64,000 nucleotides of DNA from Alentia gelatinosa (GCA_950022655.1 OX465590.1:38329218-38393217); one strand, 5' to 3'; shown: positions 21,093-31,625, counted from the stretch's first letter. Translations and numbers: made by a program. The notes: generated by a model not told the origin, from the letters alone.

Positions 21093-21180
21093 AACTAACA
21101 ACGTATACAACGTTGCTCATGTATTGGGGTATCCAATCATGGAACCAACTTCCGAGAACTTGACAAAAAGGCAAGGGTAA

Positions 21181-21464
21181 GGCCCGGCATTCACCTACTA
21201 CGATATGGCTCCGATATGGTCTACGATGCTCCTCCCGATAAAAAAGATCAAAATCGCGTCGGAAGGTCACCTAATATCGGGGCAGTTGACCTCGTTTCTG
21301 CGATTAGACACCAATAAAAACCCGATACAATGCATGGTAGATTGGCATGTTTAGACATATGTCTACGATTTTGCCCCTTCCCGATATGTCTCCGATATTT
21401 GCTTTTTGTATCGGTGCCATGTCGGTAGGTCTAAATCTCTGTCGTAGTAGGTGTAAGCCAGGCC
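21181..21464. mobile_element. TIR element, family A, copy 1 (PIF/Harbinger-like)
   Basis: 284 bp flanked by TAA on both sides (21178-21180, 21465-21467). Ends GGCCCGGCATTCACCTACTA and TAGTAGGTGTAAGCCAGGCC. Internal blocks AATCGCGTCGGAAGGTCACC, CGGGGCAGTTGACC and AGACATATGTCTACGATTTT are shared by all A copies. Confidence 0.85.
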
Positions 21465-21913
21465 TAAAAGGACCTCAAAAACGAACTTAGTCGGCATTTG
21501 AAAGCGAATCACAAATTTGTGAAAGGCTCCATATTATGTAAGGTAATAAATTATACCTAGGTTACTAGACCCTCATCACTGAAGTCTGATTGATCTTATC
21601 TTATACAAATCACCATTTCTACTCGTCTTAATTCATTTTCTACTTCCAAACCAAACAGACACATGTAAAATTGTGTGTATGATCACTCATCGTATTCATT
21701 GGAAGATCTGTCTATTTGACGGAAATAAATGAAAGCTTATTAAAAAAAAGCCCTTCTGCTATCAGGAGAGCAGTGCCTCACAATGCATTGGGGATGAATA
21801 ATGGCTACGGCAATGAAATAAGTCTCCAATGAGTATGGTACTGTTTTGAGTAGCAGCAAACTATTCGGATTGATTTTGCCTATTATAAGCTGGTTCAATG
21901 TTGGACATTATAG

Positions 21914-22079
21914 CAGCGAGACATGCGAGGGGAAATGTTAGTAAAAGTTCCTGATTTATTGCTGATTAAATTGGAATTATGTCAGGCGATTCATAATCCA
22001 CTAAAGGAAAGAACTCTCCCCGCAACATTTGATCCTGAATATCAACAAATGCAATCGCGACTCTATGAGTACACAAAAT
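21914..22079 (+). CDS. Possible internal exon, unknown protein
   Basis: A TAG acceptor at 21911-21913 (after TTGGACATTATAG) opens a frame free of stops to a donor-like T|GTATGT at 22080. The text is mixed and protein-like: it contains VPDLLLIKLELCQAIHNP and ends ...QSRLYEYTK. An ATG at 21923 is in the same frame. The pyrimidine tract before the acceptor is poor, the donor core is acceptable, and a read-through ends at a TAA at 22106-22108. I saw no second copy. The family is not recognised, and chance remains possible in 166 nt. Confidence 0.3.
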
Positions 22080-22202
22080 GTATGTGCAATTTATTGCACT
22101 GCCATTAACCTATCATAGGCTGGTTAATAGTGCCCAAGCAAAGGCATTAAAGGGGTATCAAAATAATATCATTCTAACTAAGGGTCAGAAATTTGTAACT
22201 GA

Positions 22203-22485
22203 GGCCTGGCATCCACCTATTATGATATGGCTCTGATATGGTCTACAATGCAACTCCCGATGAAAAAGGCAAAATCGCATCGGAAGGTCACCTGATATCG
22301 GGGCAGTTAACCACGTTTCTGTGATTAGGCACTGATAAAAACCCCATACAATGCGTGGTGGATTGGCATGTCTAGACATATCTCTACGATTTTCCACCTT
22401 CCCGATATGTCTCTGGTATTTGCTTTTTGTATCGGTGCCATATCGGTAGGCCTGAATTTCTATCTTAGTAGGTGAACGCCAGGCC
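22203..22485. mobile_element. TIR element, family A, copy 2
   Basis: 283 bp, GGCCTGGCATCCACCTATTA to TAGTAGGTGAACGCCAGGCC. The flanks are TGA (22200-22202) and TAA (22486-22488), consistent with a TAA duplication mutated on the left. Several substitutions relative to copy 6 suggest an older insertion. Confidence 0.8.
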
Positions 22486-22522
22486 TAAGGAATCCCTAGC
22501 TACCCTGGGGATGTACACCATA

Positions 22523-22753
22523 TTATCTCACCCTAGTATTTTTCTCCATAGGCTTAATATTAGGAACTCGTACTCCACAGCCGTGAAGTTTGTGTACCCA
22601 ATACTCAATGGCTAATTGGGTGATTCATTTTATCAATAAAGAATGTTATACGGGGTGAGATAAAATCAGAAACCCACTTCTTTGACCGCAGAGTAATTTA
22701 CTCAGCTTTGCTTCGTGAATAAATCTGCGGTCAAACTCATGGGTTTCCTTCTA
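22523..22753. mobile_element. Two-hairpin repeat, family D', copy 1
   Basis: Starts TTATCTCACCCTAGTATTTT, passes a second GGGGTGAGATAAAATCAGAA, then the head TTGACCGCAGAGTAATTTAC, apex CAGCTTTGCTTCG, GAATAAATCTGCGGTCAA. Ends CATGGGTTTCCTTCTAATAG. Confidence 0.7.
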
Positions 22754-22994
22754 ATAGATTGTTATTTAATTGTCCTTTCTTTCAGTTCTTCTATTGATCG
22801 GTTAAAGTATACATGTTGATATATTCCCGTCCAGTTTGTTTTATTATACAAATGTGTCGATCTTCCATTCACTTACTTTATCATATGATATAACAATAGC
22901 ATGTCTGAGTACTAACAGCAAGGCAGTTTTTGATTACAGCCATGTAGGCTGACTTTCATAATCTCACCAATATAATCACATGCATATAGGTGCA

Positions 22995-23410
22995 GGCATA
23001 TAGTAGAGTCTGTTGTCGCCAGGGCCAGGGCATACAGGCTCAAACTTAGGCCTGGCGTCCACCTACTACTATATGGCACCGATATGCCCTACGATGCACC
23101 TCCCGATAAAAAATCAAAATCGCGTCGGAAGGTTACCTAATATCGGGGCAGTTGACCACGTTTCTCCGATTAGACGCCGATAAAACCCCCATACAATGCT
23201 TGGTGGATTGGCATGTCTAAACATATGTCTACGATTTTGCACCTTCCCGATATGGCACCGATTTTGACATTTTGTATCGGTGCCATATCGGGAGGTCTAC
23301 GATTCTATCGTAGTAGGTGGACACCGGGCCTAAGACTGTCAGGGGGTGCCATTTTGAGGCAGGAATTCCTGCCTCCGCTGGTGCTAAGCTGCATGAGGCA
23401 TCTGCTATAG
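22995..23410. repeat. Repeat R, copy 1, split by A copy 3
   Basis: Before the A element it reads GCCAGGGCCAGGGCATACAG and after it GACTGTCAGGGGGTGCCATT through AATTCCTGCCTCCGCTGGTG. The uninterrupted version lies at 25255-25370. This pair supplies the empty site for family A. Confidence 0.75.
23049..23330. mobile_element. TIR element, family A, copy 3, with empty site known
   Basis: 282 bp inserted in repeat R. Left flank AAACTTA, right flank TAAGACTG. The unoccupied copy reads GAACTAAGACTG, so the target was TAA and was duplicated (left copy now TTA). Ends GGCCTGGCGTCCACCTACTA and GTAGGTGGACACCGGGCC. Confidence 0.9.
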
Positions 23411-23656
23411 GGTGCAGGACTGATTGAATCAAACAACCTTTTTTTCTATTAAGGATGGACATGGCTAATTTAACCATTGGAGATCAACAAATGCCATATA
23501 AGTAGCTTTTATTGAACAGGTCTTTCTTCACAGTCATGCTTGGATGAGCACAAGTATTTATCCCAATTAAACATAATCCAATTGACAGAGAGAAAAAGTA
23601 TTTGCTAATATCAGTATATATATCAAGCTACCTGTTGTGCTTGTCTTTGTTTTTAT

Positions 23657-23683
23657 TGTTGTTGTTGTTGTTGTTGTTTTTTA
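23657..23683. repeat. (TTG)n microsatellite
   Basis: About eight or nine uninterrupted GTT units, followed by a T run. Confidence 0.9.
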
Positions 23684-23689
23684 TCATGG

Positions 23690-24797
23690 ACAGTTTGGTG
23701 GAAAATAGAAACAATTTACCTCTACATATATTGCAGATATCCAAGTAGGAAGAAGTAACAAAGCCAATAAACTCTGCTATCCTCTGAACGAGCTAACTTG
23801 GTGTTAAACCTAATGTTAAATATGCTGCACAGGAAAGCTTGATTGTTATAATAGAATGGATAGCACACAATACAAAACGTATTCAAAGGTCACGTAAAAA
23901 ATATAGGTCTAGGATTGCTGAAATGAACATTACCATTACATGATATTTGCGAGAGTTTTTTCCCATTTGTAGAAGAAACAACCTTTTTTTTTAAATAGAA
24001 ATGATTCGCAAGCAAACAAACTTTCACGGTTCCTATGTTACACTTGTTGTACCTCGGGTACACTTGCTCAAATATTTGATTATGGATGTAATTAAGAAAT
24101 GAAACTACTTTGCAACATTTCAACTTCCCTTAACGCCTGACAGGCCCATGAATCCTGTATCCAGTGAGAAGGGATGAGGTAGGTGGAGGGGTAGCCATAG
24201 GATGCAGGAACTGGAATCAGTCTATACCTCGGGCATCATTTCCACGTTTTACAAATAAAAATCTTTTATACTGAATATTGTTGGAAATCTAATTGGAAAA
24301 CACTTATACTGAGAAGAAACAGTTTTGTCAGCACGAGCTACTGTAGAAGTGTGCAGCAGCAAGACACAAATATTCCATGATTCTTTATGTACTGCAAAGA
24401 AAAACTACAGCAGTCCGTATTTATTGTGACAGATACATTGGGAGTTCTGGTGAATAGGAACTAGGCAGCATTTTTCAGAGTGAATCCGCAGACATTTCAT
24501 CTCTGTCTATTGTATATGTTTAGGACATATATCATACCTGCCAGGCATGAATGCAAAGTGAATACAACAAAGATTCTCTCCTCCTAGGATTTCACCTTTC
24601 AATGGATAGCCATCCTTACAATGGTTCTGACTGGATGCTAGAAACTTGCCATGATTTATGAAATACCCCCCATGTTATTTCTACGTAAACCTTTCTATTT
24701 GCCAATCGCTGGGTTGCCTTATCGTATCAATACAGAAAAAGTAGTAAGATGAGCTGGATTGTTATGTGTTTTGCCGTTTTTTAATGACCTTAGCCCT
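23690..24797. other. Unassigned AT-rich stretch
   Basis: No repeat family match and no convincing coding segment. A 77-codon minus-strand open frame (23890-24123) is Lys/Asn/Phe-rich, as expected from composition alone. Confidence 0.45.
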
Positions 24798-25187
24798 TTT
24801 ATTAGAGCGTGCTTGCACACGATAAATACATCATCTAGACGTTAGAGGTGTCCATATAGGCTTTCAGGGTACTGCATACAAACTATCCCTTCACTATCTG
24901 TGTACCATTCACTGTTATATTGAGAATAGAGCAGAGAGCCAGTGTCTCAGTATCTTAGAGGCGTGCCCAGTTGACCACGACCAATCACTCAGAACCAAAA
25001 TACCTCAGGACCCGTTGATGTGTTTGGATCCTAGATAGGCAGTTACAGAAATGGCAAGTTGATTTGGTGAAAGTGGATTGCAGAAAACTATTCATAAGCA
25101 GAGTTTAACTCAAACCTGTTAAATGTTATTCATATATAATTGCACGCTCATTCATCAATGATGAACATACTATTTGCTCCTAGTTTT
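24798..25187 (+). mobile_element. Helentron-like element, family G, copy 1
   Basis: Begins TTAGAGCGTGCTTGCACACG and ends TTGCTCCTAG, with T on both sides. Near the 3' end is the hairpin TTCATCAATGATGAA. GAGCGTGC at the 5' end is inverted as GCACGCTC near the 3' end. A 3' hairpin with CTAG end, short subterminal inverted repeats, T/T insertion and no target duplication match non-autonomous Helitron/Helentron (HINE-type) elements. Confidence 0.7.
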
Positions 25188-25254
25188 CAGAAGTATTCCC
25201 AGAGGTGAGTTTGCCTCTGTGGCACATTGAGCTCCGCAGTGCGATCTACAGGTA

Positions 25255-25370
25255 ACATAGACTCTAGTACAGTCAGGGCCAGGGCACACAGGCTCGAACT
25301 AAGACTGTTAGGGGCTGCCATTTTAAGCCAGGAATTCCTGCCTCCCCTGGTGCTAAGCTAGCCTGAGTTA
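25255..25370. repeat. Repeat R, copy 2 (empty site for family A)
   Basis: GTCAGGGCCAGGGCACACAG, then CTCGAACTAAGACTGTTAGG, then AATTCCTGCCTCCCCTGGTG. It is continuous where copy 1 holds A copy 3. Confidence 0.8.
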
Positions 25371-25494
25371 TTCGCCAGTAACCACAATATTACTCTTTAT
25401 GCATAGGTCCATAAATTAGAACAACCAATCACGAAATCCCCTTCCCGCATCAGGTAGAGGGAACTGGCAAATGGGAACCATACTCTGTTTGACC

Positions 25495-25690
25495 CTTACG
25501 AGGGTGGTTGTGGCCCATTAGATTTTAGGTCAACTCTTGACTGTAGAACCATCCCAAGGCACTATAAATATCATGTAAGCAGGTCAGGGTGAAGGTCGTG
25601 GTTTGCTCGGAATGCAGTCATTGGCTACTGGGACTACTCTATTCCTTATATGGTAGTTAATACGGGGGGACAACTCCATGCAGTTACAAA
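25495..25690 (+). repeat. Repeat U, copy 1
   Basis: Inverted homologue of about 57530-57705. Shared phrases are GGTGGTTGTGGCCCATTAGA, GGTGAAGGTCGTGGTTTGC and CAGTCATTGGCTACTGGGAC. Downstream (25740-25870) is C/A-rich (CACACAACACACACC). The open frame across it is compositional. Confidence 0.65.
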
Positions 25691-26201
25691 CTGTAAGCCT
25701 TGGGCAGCGCTGTCTGTAAACGGACTACAGGTAACACACACTGCACCTCTCCCCGTCCCACCGTCGCCTCGCATTCGCCCTCACTTTACTTTCATCCCTC
25801 ACCCACACAACACACACCATACATCCTTACATGGTATTCATTTCCCCACCCACTCACTCTTAAAAGCATCATATTTCATTGTATTCAATCTATTAGACTC
25901 CAGATGAGTTTCAGCTTCACCTTTAGTATGTAGACTTTTCTTACATTACTCAAACTCGAGCATATCACAACTTTCATTTTTAGTTTAAGTGATTTTCTCT
26001 ATTCGCCAAACTCATACACTTCATATAAAAAATGGTGTAATTTGGCGTACAAAGATAGGCACCTGTTTTTCATTGGCTGCGTCATATTGTTTGTCATGAT
26101 ATATATATTTTTTTTCTCCAATACGTAGTTGTTCATCATGAGCTATGCTTGAGATATTCTATTTTGCTCAGGCTCAAATGAAATTCGGTCACGGAAGTAC
26201 C

Positions 26202-26393
26202 TTAGGCAGTAGTATTATACGCTTTCGATGTATCAGAATTGCTGATGTCAGTCAGTGCTTCTGCCTTTTTCTGTGAACGTGACATTTCGTGTGTTTCAAT
26301 GCCTTTCAGCGCACTGGCAATACGTTCTCCGGATATATACCCTAGAGGACCTTTATTTTCCCAGCAGTGAAGCCTCTTCGCCAGCGGAACTTT
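26202..26393 (-). CDS. Possible terminal coding exon, unknown protein
   Basis: The minus strand has a plausible acceptor, GGTTACCTTTTCAG|AAAG, in phase 0 with a frame of 63 codons ending TAA at 26202-26204. The text is mixed and hydrophilic, for example LHCWENKGPLGYIS near the start and EMSRSQKKAEALTDIS near the end. The same frame stays open upstream to an ATG at 26564 (120 codons in total), so an unspliced small ORF is the alternative. No copy was seen elsewhere. No AATAAA lies within 150 nt downstream. The family is not recognised. Confidence 0.33.
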   Translation of the reverse strand, partial: KVPLAKRLHCWENKGPLGYISGERIASALKGIETHEMSRSQKKAEALTDISNSDTSKAYNTTA

Positions 26394-26620
26394 CTGAAAA
26401 GGTAACCTGATAGTGTCTGGTATATTCCACGGGGGGCTGCGGCGTATGGGTGACAGTCGTTTATGACTGAGGGTCAGCTGATGTATACATTCACTGTGGT
26501 AAATATCAGGACCTTTCCGACCTACTCTCAGATGAAAAATAGTATTAGTTTTCCTTTTCATCACTAGGAATTATACACAACTTTCTGCTTTTATCGGTCT
26601 GCATCGTAGAAGCTGTATAA

Positions 26621-26902
26621 GGCCCGGCGTCCACCTACTACGATAGAATCGTAGACCTCCCGATATGGCACCGATTCTGACATTTTGTATCGGTGCCATA
26701 TCGGGAAGGTGCAAAATCGTAGACATATGTCTAGACATGCTAATCCCCCACGCATTGTATGGGTTTTTTATCAGTGTTTTTTATCAGAAACTTGGTCAAC
26801 TGCCCCGATATTAGGTGACCTTCCGACGCGATTTTGATTTTGTATCGGGAGGTGCATCGTAGACCATATCGGAGCCATATCGTAGTAGGTGGACGCCGGG
26901 CC
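26621..26902. mobile_element. TIR element, family A, copy 4
   Basis: 282 bp, GGCCCGGCGTCCACCTACTA to GTAGGTGGACGCCGGGCC. Flanks TAA and TCA. TTTTATCAGTGTTTTTTATC carries a small internal duplication relative to other copies. Confidence 0.85.
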
Positions 26903-27339
26903 TCATAGTTTGATACTTCAACATTTCACACTTAGGAAAACGCGTATTCAAACTGCACTGTAGGATATCGAAGTTTGTAGTTTCCCATTGACTGAGGGAT
27001 CCACAGAGTATTATTCTAATCCACAGACAATTTCTAGTGGATGGTGATCACACCTGTATAACAACGCTGGATGTACACATGTCATCTCCATTTAGCACAT
27101 CAAAGTAAGATAAGAGAGAGCCATGCTCAAATTTATATAAAATACATGTTTATTACTATATACCCATGCCGTATATACTGTAAATACGCACCGTTTCTCC
27201 ATATAACGTAAAAATACTGTACGGACCACTGGTCCGTACACTAAAATACGGACTACCTTGCCAAACACGTTTATTAACATATCGGTTCTTAAAAATTAAA
27301 TTAATGGTATGTTTTTAATTTTGGGTATATAGTAAATAT

Positions 27340-27492
27340 ATAACGTCCAACCATGCTTGTACAAGTCACAGAACTCGATGATAATTTACTTTATGTACGT
27401 AACTCGGCATAAATGCCTCGTTCCGTACAAACTGGAAATTACCATCTCGTTCTGTGACTTGTACAGCATGGTCAGGACGTTCTATATAAATA
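27340..27492. mobile_element. Foldback element, family F-like, copy 6
   Basis: AACGTCCAACCATGCTTGTA and TACAGCATGGTCAGGACGTT are inverted, with AGTCACAGAACTCGATG facing CATCTCGTTCTGTGACT. Ends GTTCTATATAAATAC as in F copy 5. A separate perfect palindrome, TACGGACCACTGGTCCGTA, lies upstream at 27220-27238. Confidence 0.65.
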
Positions 27493-27929
27493 CTGGAGGT
27501 CTCAGATGGATTGCATCATGCACCGATCTACGGTATCCTGTTGAGGATTCTCGCGTATGATTAAACTAGGAGCAAATGATATGTTCATCATTGATGAATG
27601 AGCATGCAATTATAAATGAATAACAGTTGAAAGGTTTAGGTTACATTCAGGGGTTACATTCAGTTTAAGGATCCTTCTATGTAACCCACTGGCACCCAGT
27701 CAACTTGCAATTTCTTCAACTGCCTGTGTCTTGTTTTCAAATATGTCAAGCACCAGTAGGTCAATGAGCTATTTCGGTCTTAAGTGATTGGTCATGGTCA
27801 GTTGGGTACGCTTCTATTACACTGAGACACTGACACCCTGCTCCTTTTCCAGTATCACAGTGAGTAGCACACAGATAGTGAAGGGATAGTGTCTTTGCAG
27901 TATGCTGGAACCCTATGTGACCACTCTTA

Positions 27930-28146
27930 GGCCCGGCGTCCACCTACTACGATAGAATCGTAGACCTCTCGATATGGCACCGATACAAAATGTCAAAATC
28001 GGTGCCATATCGGGAAGGTGCAAAATCGTAGACATATGTCTAGACATGCAATTATTAGGTAACCTTCCGACGCGATTTTGATTTCTTATCGGGAGGTGCA
28101 TCGTAGGGCATATCAGTGCCAAATCGTAGTAGGTGGACGCCGGGCC
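27930..28146. mobile_element. TIR element, family A, copy 5 (internally deleted), inside G copy 2
   Basis: 217 bp versus 282 bp for full copies, lacking the segment from GGCAATCCACC to the GGGGCAGTTGACC block. Flanks TTA and TAA. It inserted in the G sequence GACCACTCTAAC at its TAA. Confidence 0.85.
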
Positions 28147-28149
28147 TAA

Positions 28150-28571
28150 GAGGGGACCCCCACCTACCACGATAAGGCATGACATGCTTCCCGATCGCTA
28201 CGATTTGAAATGGGGAAATCGTGACCTATCGGGAGGTCCCCGATAGGTCCAATAGTTTGAAATCGTAGAGCGTGGCAACGCCTTGGGAGGACCAATAACA
28301 TAAACTATGGTCACGATAGCTCCACGACGAAACCAGCGGCTGCTACGATACCCTACGAGAGGCTACGAAATTTCCAACATGTTGGAAATTATCGGGACCT
28401 CTACGATTGGCGATTTCATCGCAGCCTATCGTAAGCTGTCGTAGACGGAATCGCAGAAACCTGTCCCACTTACCACGATTTTGCCAGACCTCACGCTACA
28501 ATTTGAATGGTGTCGGGAAGGCCGTCGTAAGGCCAATCGGGACCAGAATCGTGGTAGGTGGGGGCAGGCTT
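28150..28571. mobile_element. TIR element Q, inserted next to A copy 5
   Basis: Left GGGGACCCCCACCTACCACG and right CGTGGTAGGTGGGGGCAGGC are inverted for about 16 bp. The interior is rich in CTACGAT and ATCGTAG words. It begins at the right TAA of A copy 5 and ends next to TTAA. A and Q share the ACCTACNACGAT terminal core and may be distant relatives. Confidence 0.7.
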
Positions 28572-28689
28572 TAAGGCACTTAAGGCAACATAGGCAACGT
28601 ATATAGAGCGTGTAAGCAAGGCTCTAATAATGGGAGGGTGATGAGGACAATGACTTGATTATTCACTTGAGCATTCACTTGAACTATGT

Positions 28690-28862
28690 CTGGACTATGT
28701 TCCAAGTGTGTCCTTCCATGTGAATCAAATTCGTTATTTTTCCTTAAGACTGACAAAAGCATCTTGCCATGAGATATATGTACCAAAGGAGACTGAGACG
28801 AGGGGAAAGTGCGAAGTACACCCGTCTCATGTATATCAGTCTCTACGTGTGAATCCCGCTTT
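28690..28862. repeat. S/T-type repeat fragment
   Basis: Matches 3290-3460: GTGTCCTTCCATGTGAATC, GGGGAAAGTGCGAAGTACAC, GTGTGAATCCCGCTTTA. Diverged, no coding. Confidence 0.6.
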
Positions 28863-29055
28863 AGGAGCCCCATCATGTTTTCAGAGCAGGAGTTAATGAG
28901 CAGTTTTTGTATGAGGATGTCTGGTATGATTATCACATAAACATCATGATGTATGTTACACAGTACGGAATCTGCACGACCTCATTGAAAACAGAGATCC
29001 CAAACTGAAGGTCTCACTATAAGCCTTTGCGCCTCGGATCCATGAAACTTCAGTG

Positions 29056-29449
29056 TTTAGAGCATGCTCGCAGGTGCTATATAGATCTCATAGAGATAAA
29101 AGTGGTCCCATATGGACGTTCAGGGTACTGCATAGAATCTATCCCTTCACTATCTGTGTGCTGCTCACTGTGATATTCAGAACAGAGCAGGGAGCCAGTG
29201 TCTCAGTGTCTTAGAGGAGTGCCCAGCTGAACATGACCAATCACTCAAGACCAAAAACCTGAAGACCCTCTGGTGTTTGATGTGTTTGGATCCTTGATAG
29301 GCAGTTGCAGAAATGGCAAGTTGACTGGGTGCAAGTGGGTTACAGAAAACTATCCATAGACTGAATCTGATTCAAAACTTTTAATTGTTATTCATTTATA
29401 ATTGCACGCTCATTCATCAATGATGAACATACTCTTTGCCCCTACTATC
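29056..29449 (+). mobile_element. Helentron-like element, family G, copy 3
   Basis: TTTAGAGCATGCTCGCAGGT to TTTGCCCCTACTA. The 3' hairpin TTCATCAATGATGAA is present. The 5' palindrome is decayed (GAGCATGCTC), and the terminal CTAG has become CTAC. Confidence 0.65.
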
Positions 29450-29616
29450 TCGTTTGTGGTTTGTCAGGAAAGACAACCTGTAGATCACCATCCAGATGGG
29501 ACATCTTATCTCGGCTGAGCATAGTTTCCTCTTGTGTGATTCACGGTCATTTGTATAACGGCATATTATACGAACTAGGAGCTAATGTTATTTCCATTTA
29601 CAATGGAAGAGCGTGT

Positions 29617-29903
29617 TTTGTCCTACCCCTAATGAAAAACGCCATAGGCTTAACATGGGATTTGTTTATGTCACAGGTAGTGACATAAAGTGTTGTTTAT
29701 GCCACCACTTCCTGATACTGAAAAAATATGGAAACAGGGTAGGATAAAATCTAGATGCCACTCGTTTGAGTTTGAGCTTATTCATGCCACTCATTTTGTT
29801 GGCTCCATAATTTCACGAGTCGAAGACGAGTAAAATTATGGAGCCAACAAAATGTGTGGCATAAATAAACTCAAACTCAAACTTGTGACATCTCTTGATA
29901 ATA
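29617..29903. mobile_element. Two-hairpin repeat, family E, copy 3
   Basis: TCCTACCCCTAATGAAAAAC, GTTTATGTCACAGGTAGTGA, GGGTAGGATAAAATCTAGAT, then the head CATTTTGTTGGCTCCATAAT, apex GAGTCGAAGACGAG, and ATTATGGAGCCAACAAAATG, which is nearly perfect. Ends TGACATCTCTTGATAA. Confidence 0.8.
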
Positions 29904-30528
29904 CATAAATTACTTCATGAAATAAAAGTAAGAGAATATCATAAGAAATTATGTATTTGAGCCATCTGTATTTGATCAAGAATCAAGTATCAAAAAAGTC
30001 TCTATAACATGGTATTGATTTGATAGTTGTTCTTAAGTGTCATGAACAGGAATATTAAAGAGGTTTTAGAAATCTATGTTTAAACAAATGGAAAATGATT
30101 ACTTAATGAAACTAATTCCTGGTATTAAAATCAGTGTATACATCCTAATGCATTAAAAATGTCTCTGAATCAAGTCCTCTATGGGTCTGAGTATGACAGG
30201 TTCAATAACCTGGTCAATGGATGAAGGTAAGGAGTCTGTGTGTGGGAGTGGGGGAGAGGTGCTAATATGGAGTGACTGGGTTGATATAGAGTCATATGCC
30301 TACCCTTCCACTGACCCCATACCTCCTTACTGGGTCTGTGTTTCTTTTAAGAGCATGGTGAATGGTCTGTCTCACCAGATGTGAAAGTTCTAATGCAATA
30401 CAGTCAGGTCTGTCCCACCAGATTTGAAATGTACATGCATTGTGAAGTGGTCAAGTAGATGGAGTGGTTGTGAGAGGGGAGGGGTGAGGGCTATTCTGGC
30501 ATGACTGTAGATTGGCTTCAAGTCCAGT
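29904..30528. other. Unassigned stretch
   Basis: No gene supported. CCCACCAGATTTGAAATGTA (30415-30434) recurs in altered form as CCCATCAGATTTGAAATGTA at 31070-31089, so a low-copy repeat flanks the CT-rich tract. Confidence 0.4.
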
Positions 30529-30935
30529 GTGTTATACATAAATCTTCATCTGTCCCTGTCTGTTAGTAAATATTACTATTTCTGTTTGTTTATAAATATC
30601 TGTTTTCTGTCTCCAGCTGTCTGCTTTCTTGTTTGTCTCACTGGCACTATCCCTGTCTATATACTGCATATAACTCTCTCTCTCTCTATTTATATCTTTG
30701 TCTCTGTTCCTGTCTATTCCTGTATGTATGTCATACTATATCTTTGTCCCTGTTGGTTGGCATGTATGTTTGACTATTTCTCTTTGTATATGTCTTTCTG
30801 CATCTCTGTCTCATTGTCTCTGTCCCTATCTGACTCTCTGTCTGTTTACCTGTCCCTGTGTGAGTCTCCCTTCTATCTCTCTCATCATCTGCAACATTAT
30901 CTGTCTCTCTGTGTCTCCCTCTCTATCTTCATGAA
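30529..30935 (+). repeat. CT-rich compound simple repeat
   Basis: Dominated by CTGTCTCT, CTCTCTCT and TGTCCCTGTCT words. It produces a long Ser/Leu/Tyr/Cys-rich open frame (30529-31083) with no domain-like order, which I treat as an artefact of the repeat. Confidence 0.8.
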
Positions 30936-31207
30936 AATCAATTATCAAGGGTTTCAGCAAGTTTATGTTCAAGTCTCAGGTGGAAGGCTTGATGACAGGG
31001 TTAAAGGGAGTAAAACTGGTTTGTCAGGTCTGTACAAAGTGGGTCTGAATACAGTGCATTTAGATGGGTCCCATCAGATTTGAAATGTAAATTCCATATT
31101 TAGACAATATAATCATCTATAATAGTTTCCTTTTCTAGTAGCAGATAACAGTAGCCATAAGTGTTTATCATTTCATGTAAGGATTGCCATAGGGAATCCC
31201 TTTGTCT

Positions 31208-31570
31208 TCAAAAAGACTTGAAATAAAAATGCCTATTTTTAGAAACCAAGTCAGAAGTGGGGCAGGGGGTATGGTAAGGATTGATACTGGGCCCCTGCTC
31301 ATTTAACCAGGCCTTTATGGTTGGGACATTGATAGTGAAGTGTTTGATTCTCTGTAGTAAGCTGGAAGCCTGTGTGAGCATTCTAACCTCTAGTTCTTGC
31401 TTGCACTGTTGGTGCTGTTTTTCATGGCTGTCTAGCACTTTTGTCATAAAACTAGTGAAACAGGTCCATGATGTGTAGATTTGTCTAATTCTTATGTTTG
31501 GGGTCTGTCTTTTCCTAAGGGCAGCAACTTGTGTTGTCACAAAACTAGACCACCCCAATGTCTGTATGGT
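31208..31570 (-). CDS. Possible coding remnant in repeat K
   Basis: About 120 minus-strand codons are open, with a protein-like text containing SSFVTTQVAALRKRQTPN, then SFMTKVLDSHEKQHQQCKQE, ending at 31208-31210. The Lys/Gln/Glu-rich part could be a short helical or coiled segment. It overlaps repeat K, whose second copy (52085-52312) keeps only part of the frame and then hits a stop. A degraded element-encoded or captured coding segment is therefore more likely than a working host gene. Transposon accessory proteins with Myb/SANT-like domains have somewhat similar tails, but that link is a guess. Confidence 0.28.
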   Translation of the reverse strand, partial: TIQTLGWSSFVTTQVAALRKRQTPNIRIRQIYTSWTCFTSFMTKVLDSHEKQHQQCKQELEVRMLTQASSLLQRIKHFTINVPTIKAWLNEQGPSINPYHTPCPTSDLVSKNRHFYFKSF

Positions 31571-31625
31571 GTCACAGACACGTCACGAAACTAGTGAAAC
31601 AGGTCCCTATTCCCTGGGGTCCCTG
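31300..31625. repeat. Repeat K, copy 1
   Basis: Homologous to 52085-52312 over TTCTTGCTTGCACTGTTGGT, TTGTCTAATTCTTATGTTTG, TCTGTCTTTTCCTAAGGGCA and GTCTGTATGGTGTCACAGAC. The end AGTGAAACAGGTCCCT resembles the right terminus of element J. Confidence 0.7.

Larger units (their letters stand above)
27566..28636 (-). mobile_element. Helentron-like element, family G, copy 2, interrupted twice
   Basis: On the minus strand the 3' end is at left (AACTAGGAGCAAATG and hairpin TTCATCATTGATGAA). The 5' end is at right (GAGCGTGTAAGCAAGGCTCT, 28612-28631). Between 27930 and 28571 the element is split by A copy 5 and element Q. Both G termini are recovered, so the nest is complete. Confidence 0.75.

Noticed and set aside
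30529..31083. 184-codon Ser/Leu/Cys-rich frame, possible membrane protein
   Set aside because: Hydrophobicity comes from CTCTGTCT simple repeats; no start context, splice support or domain order.
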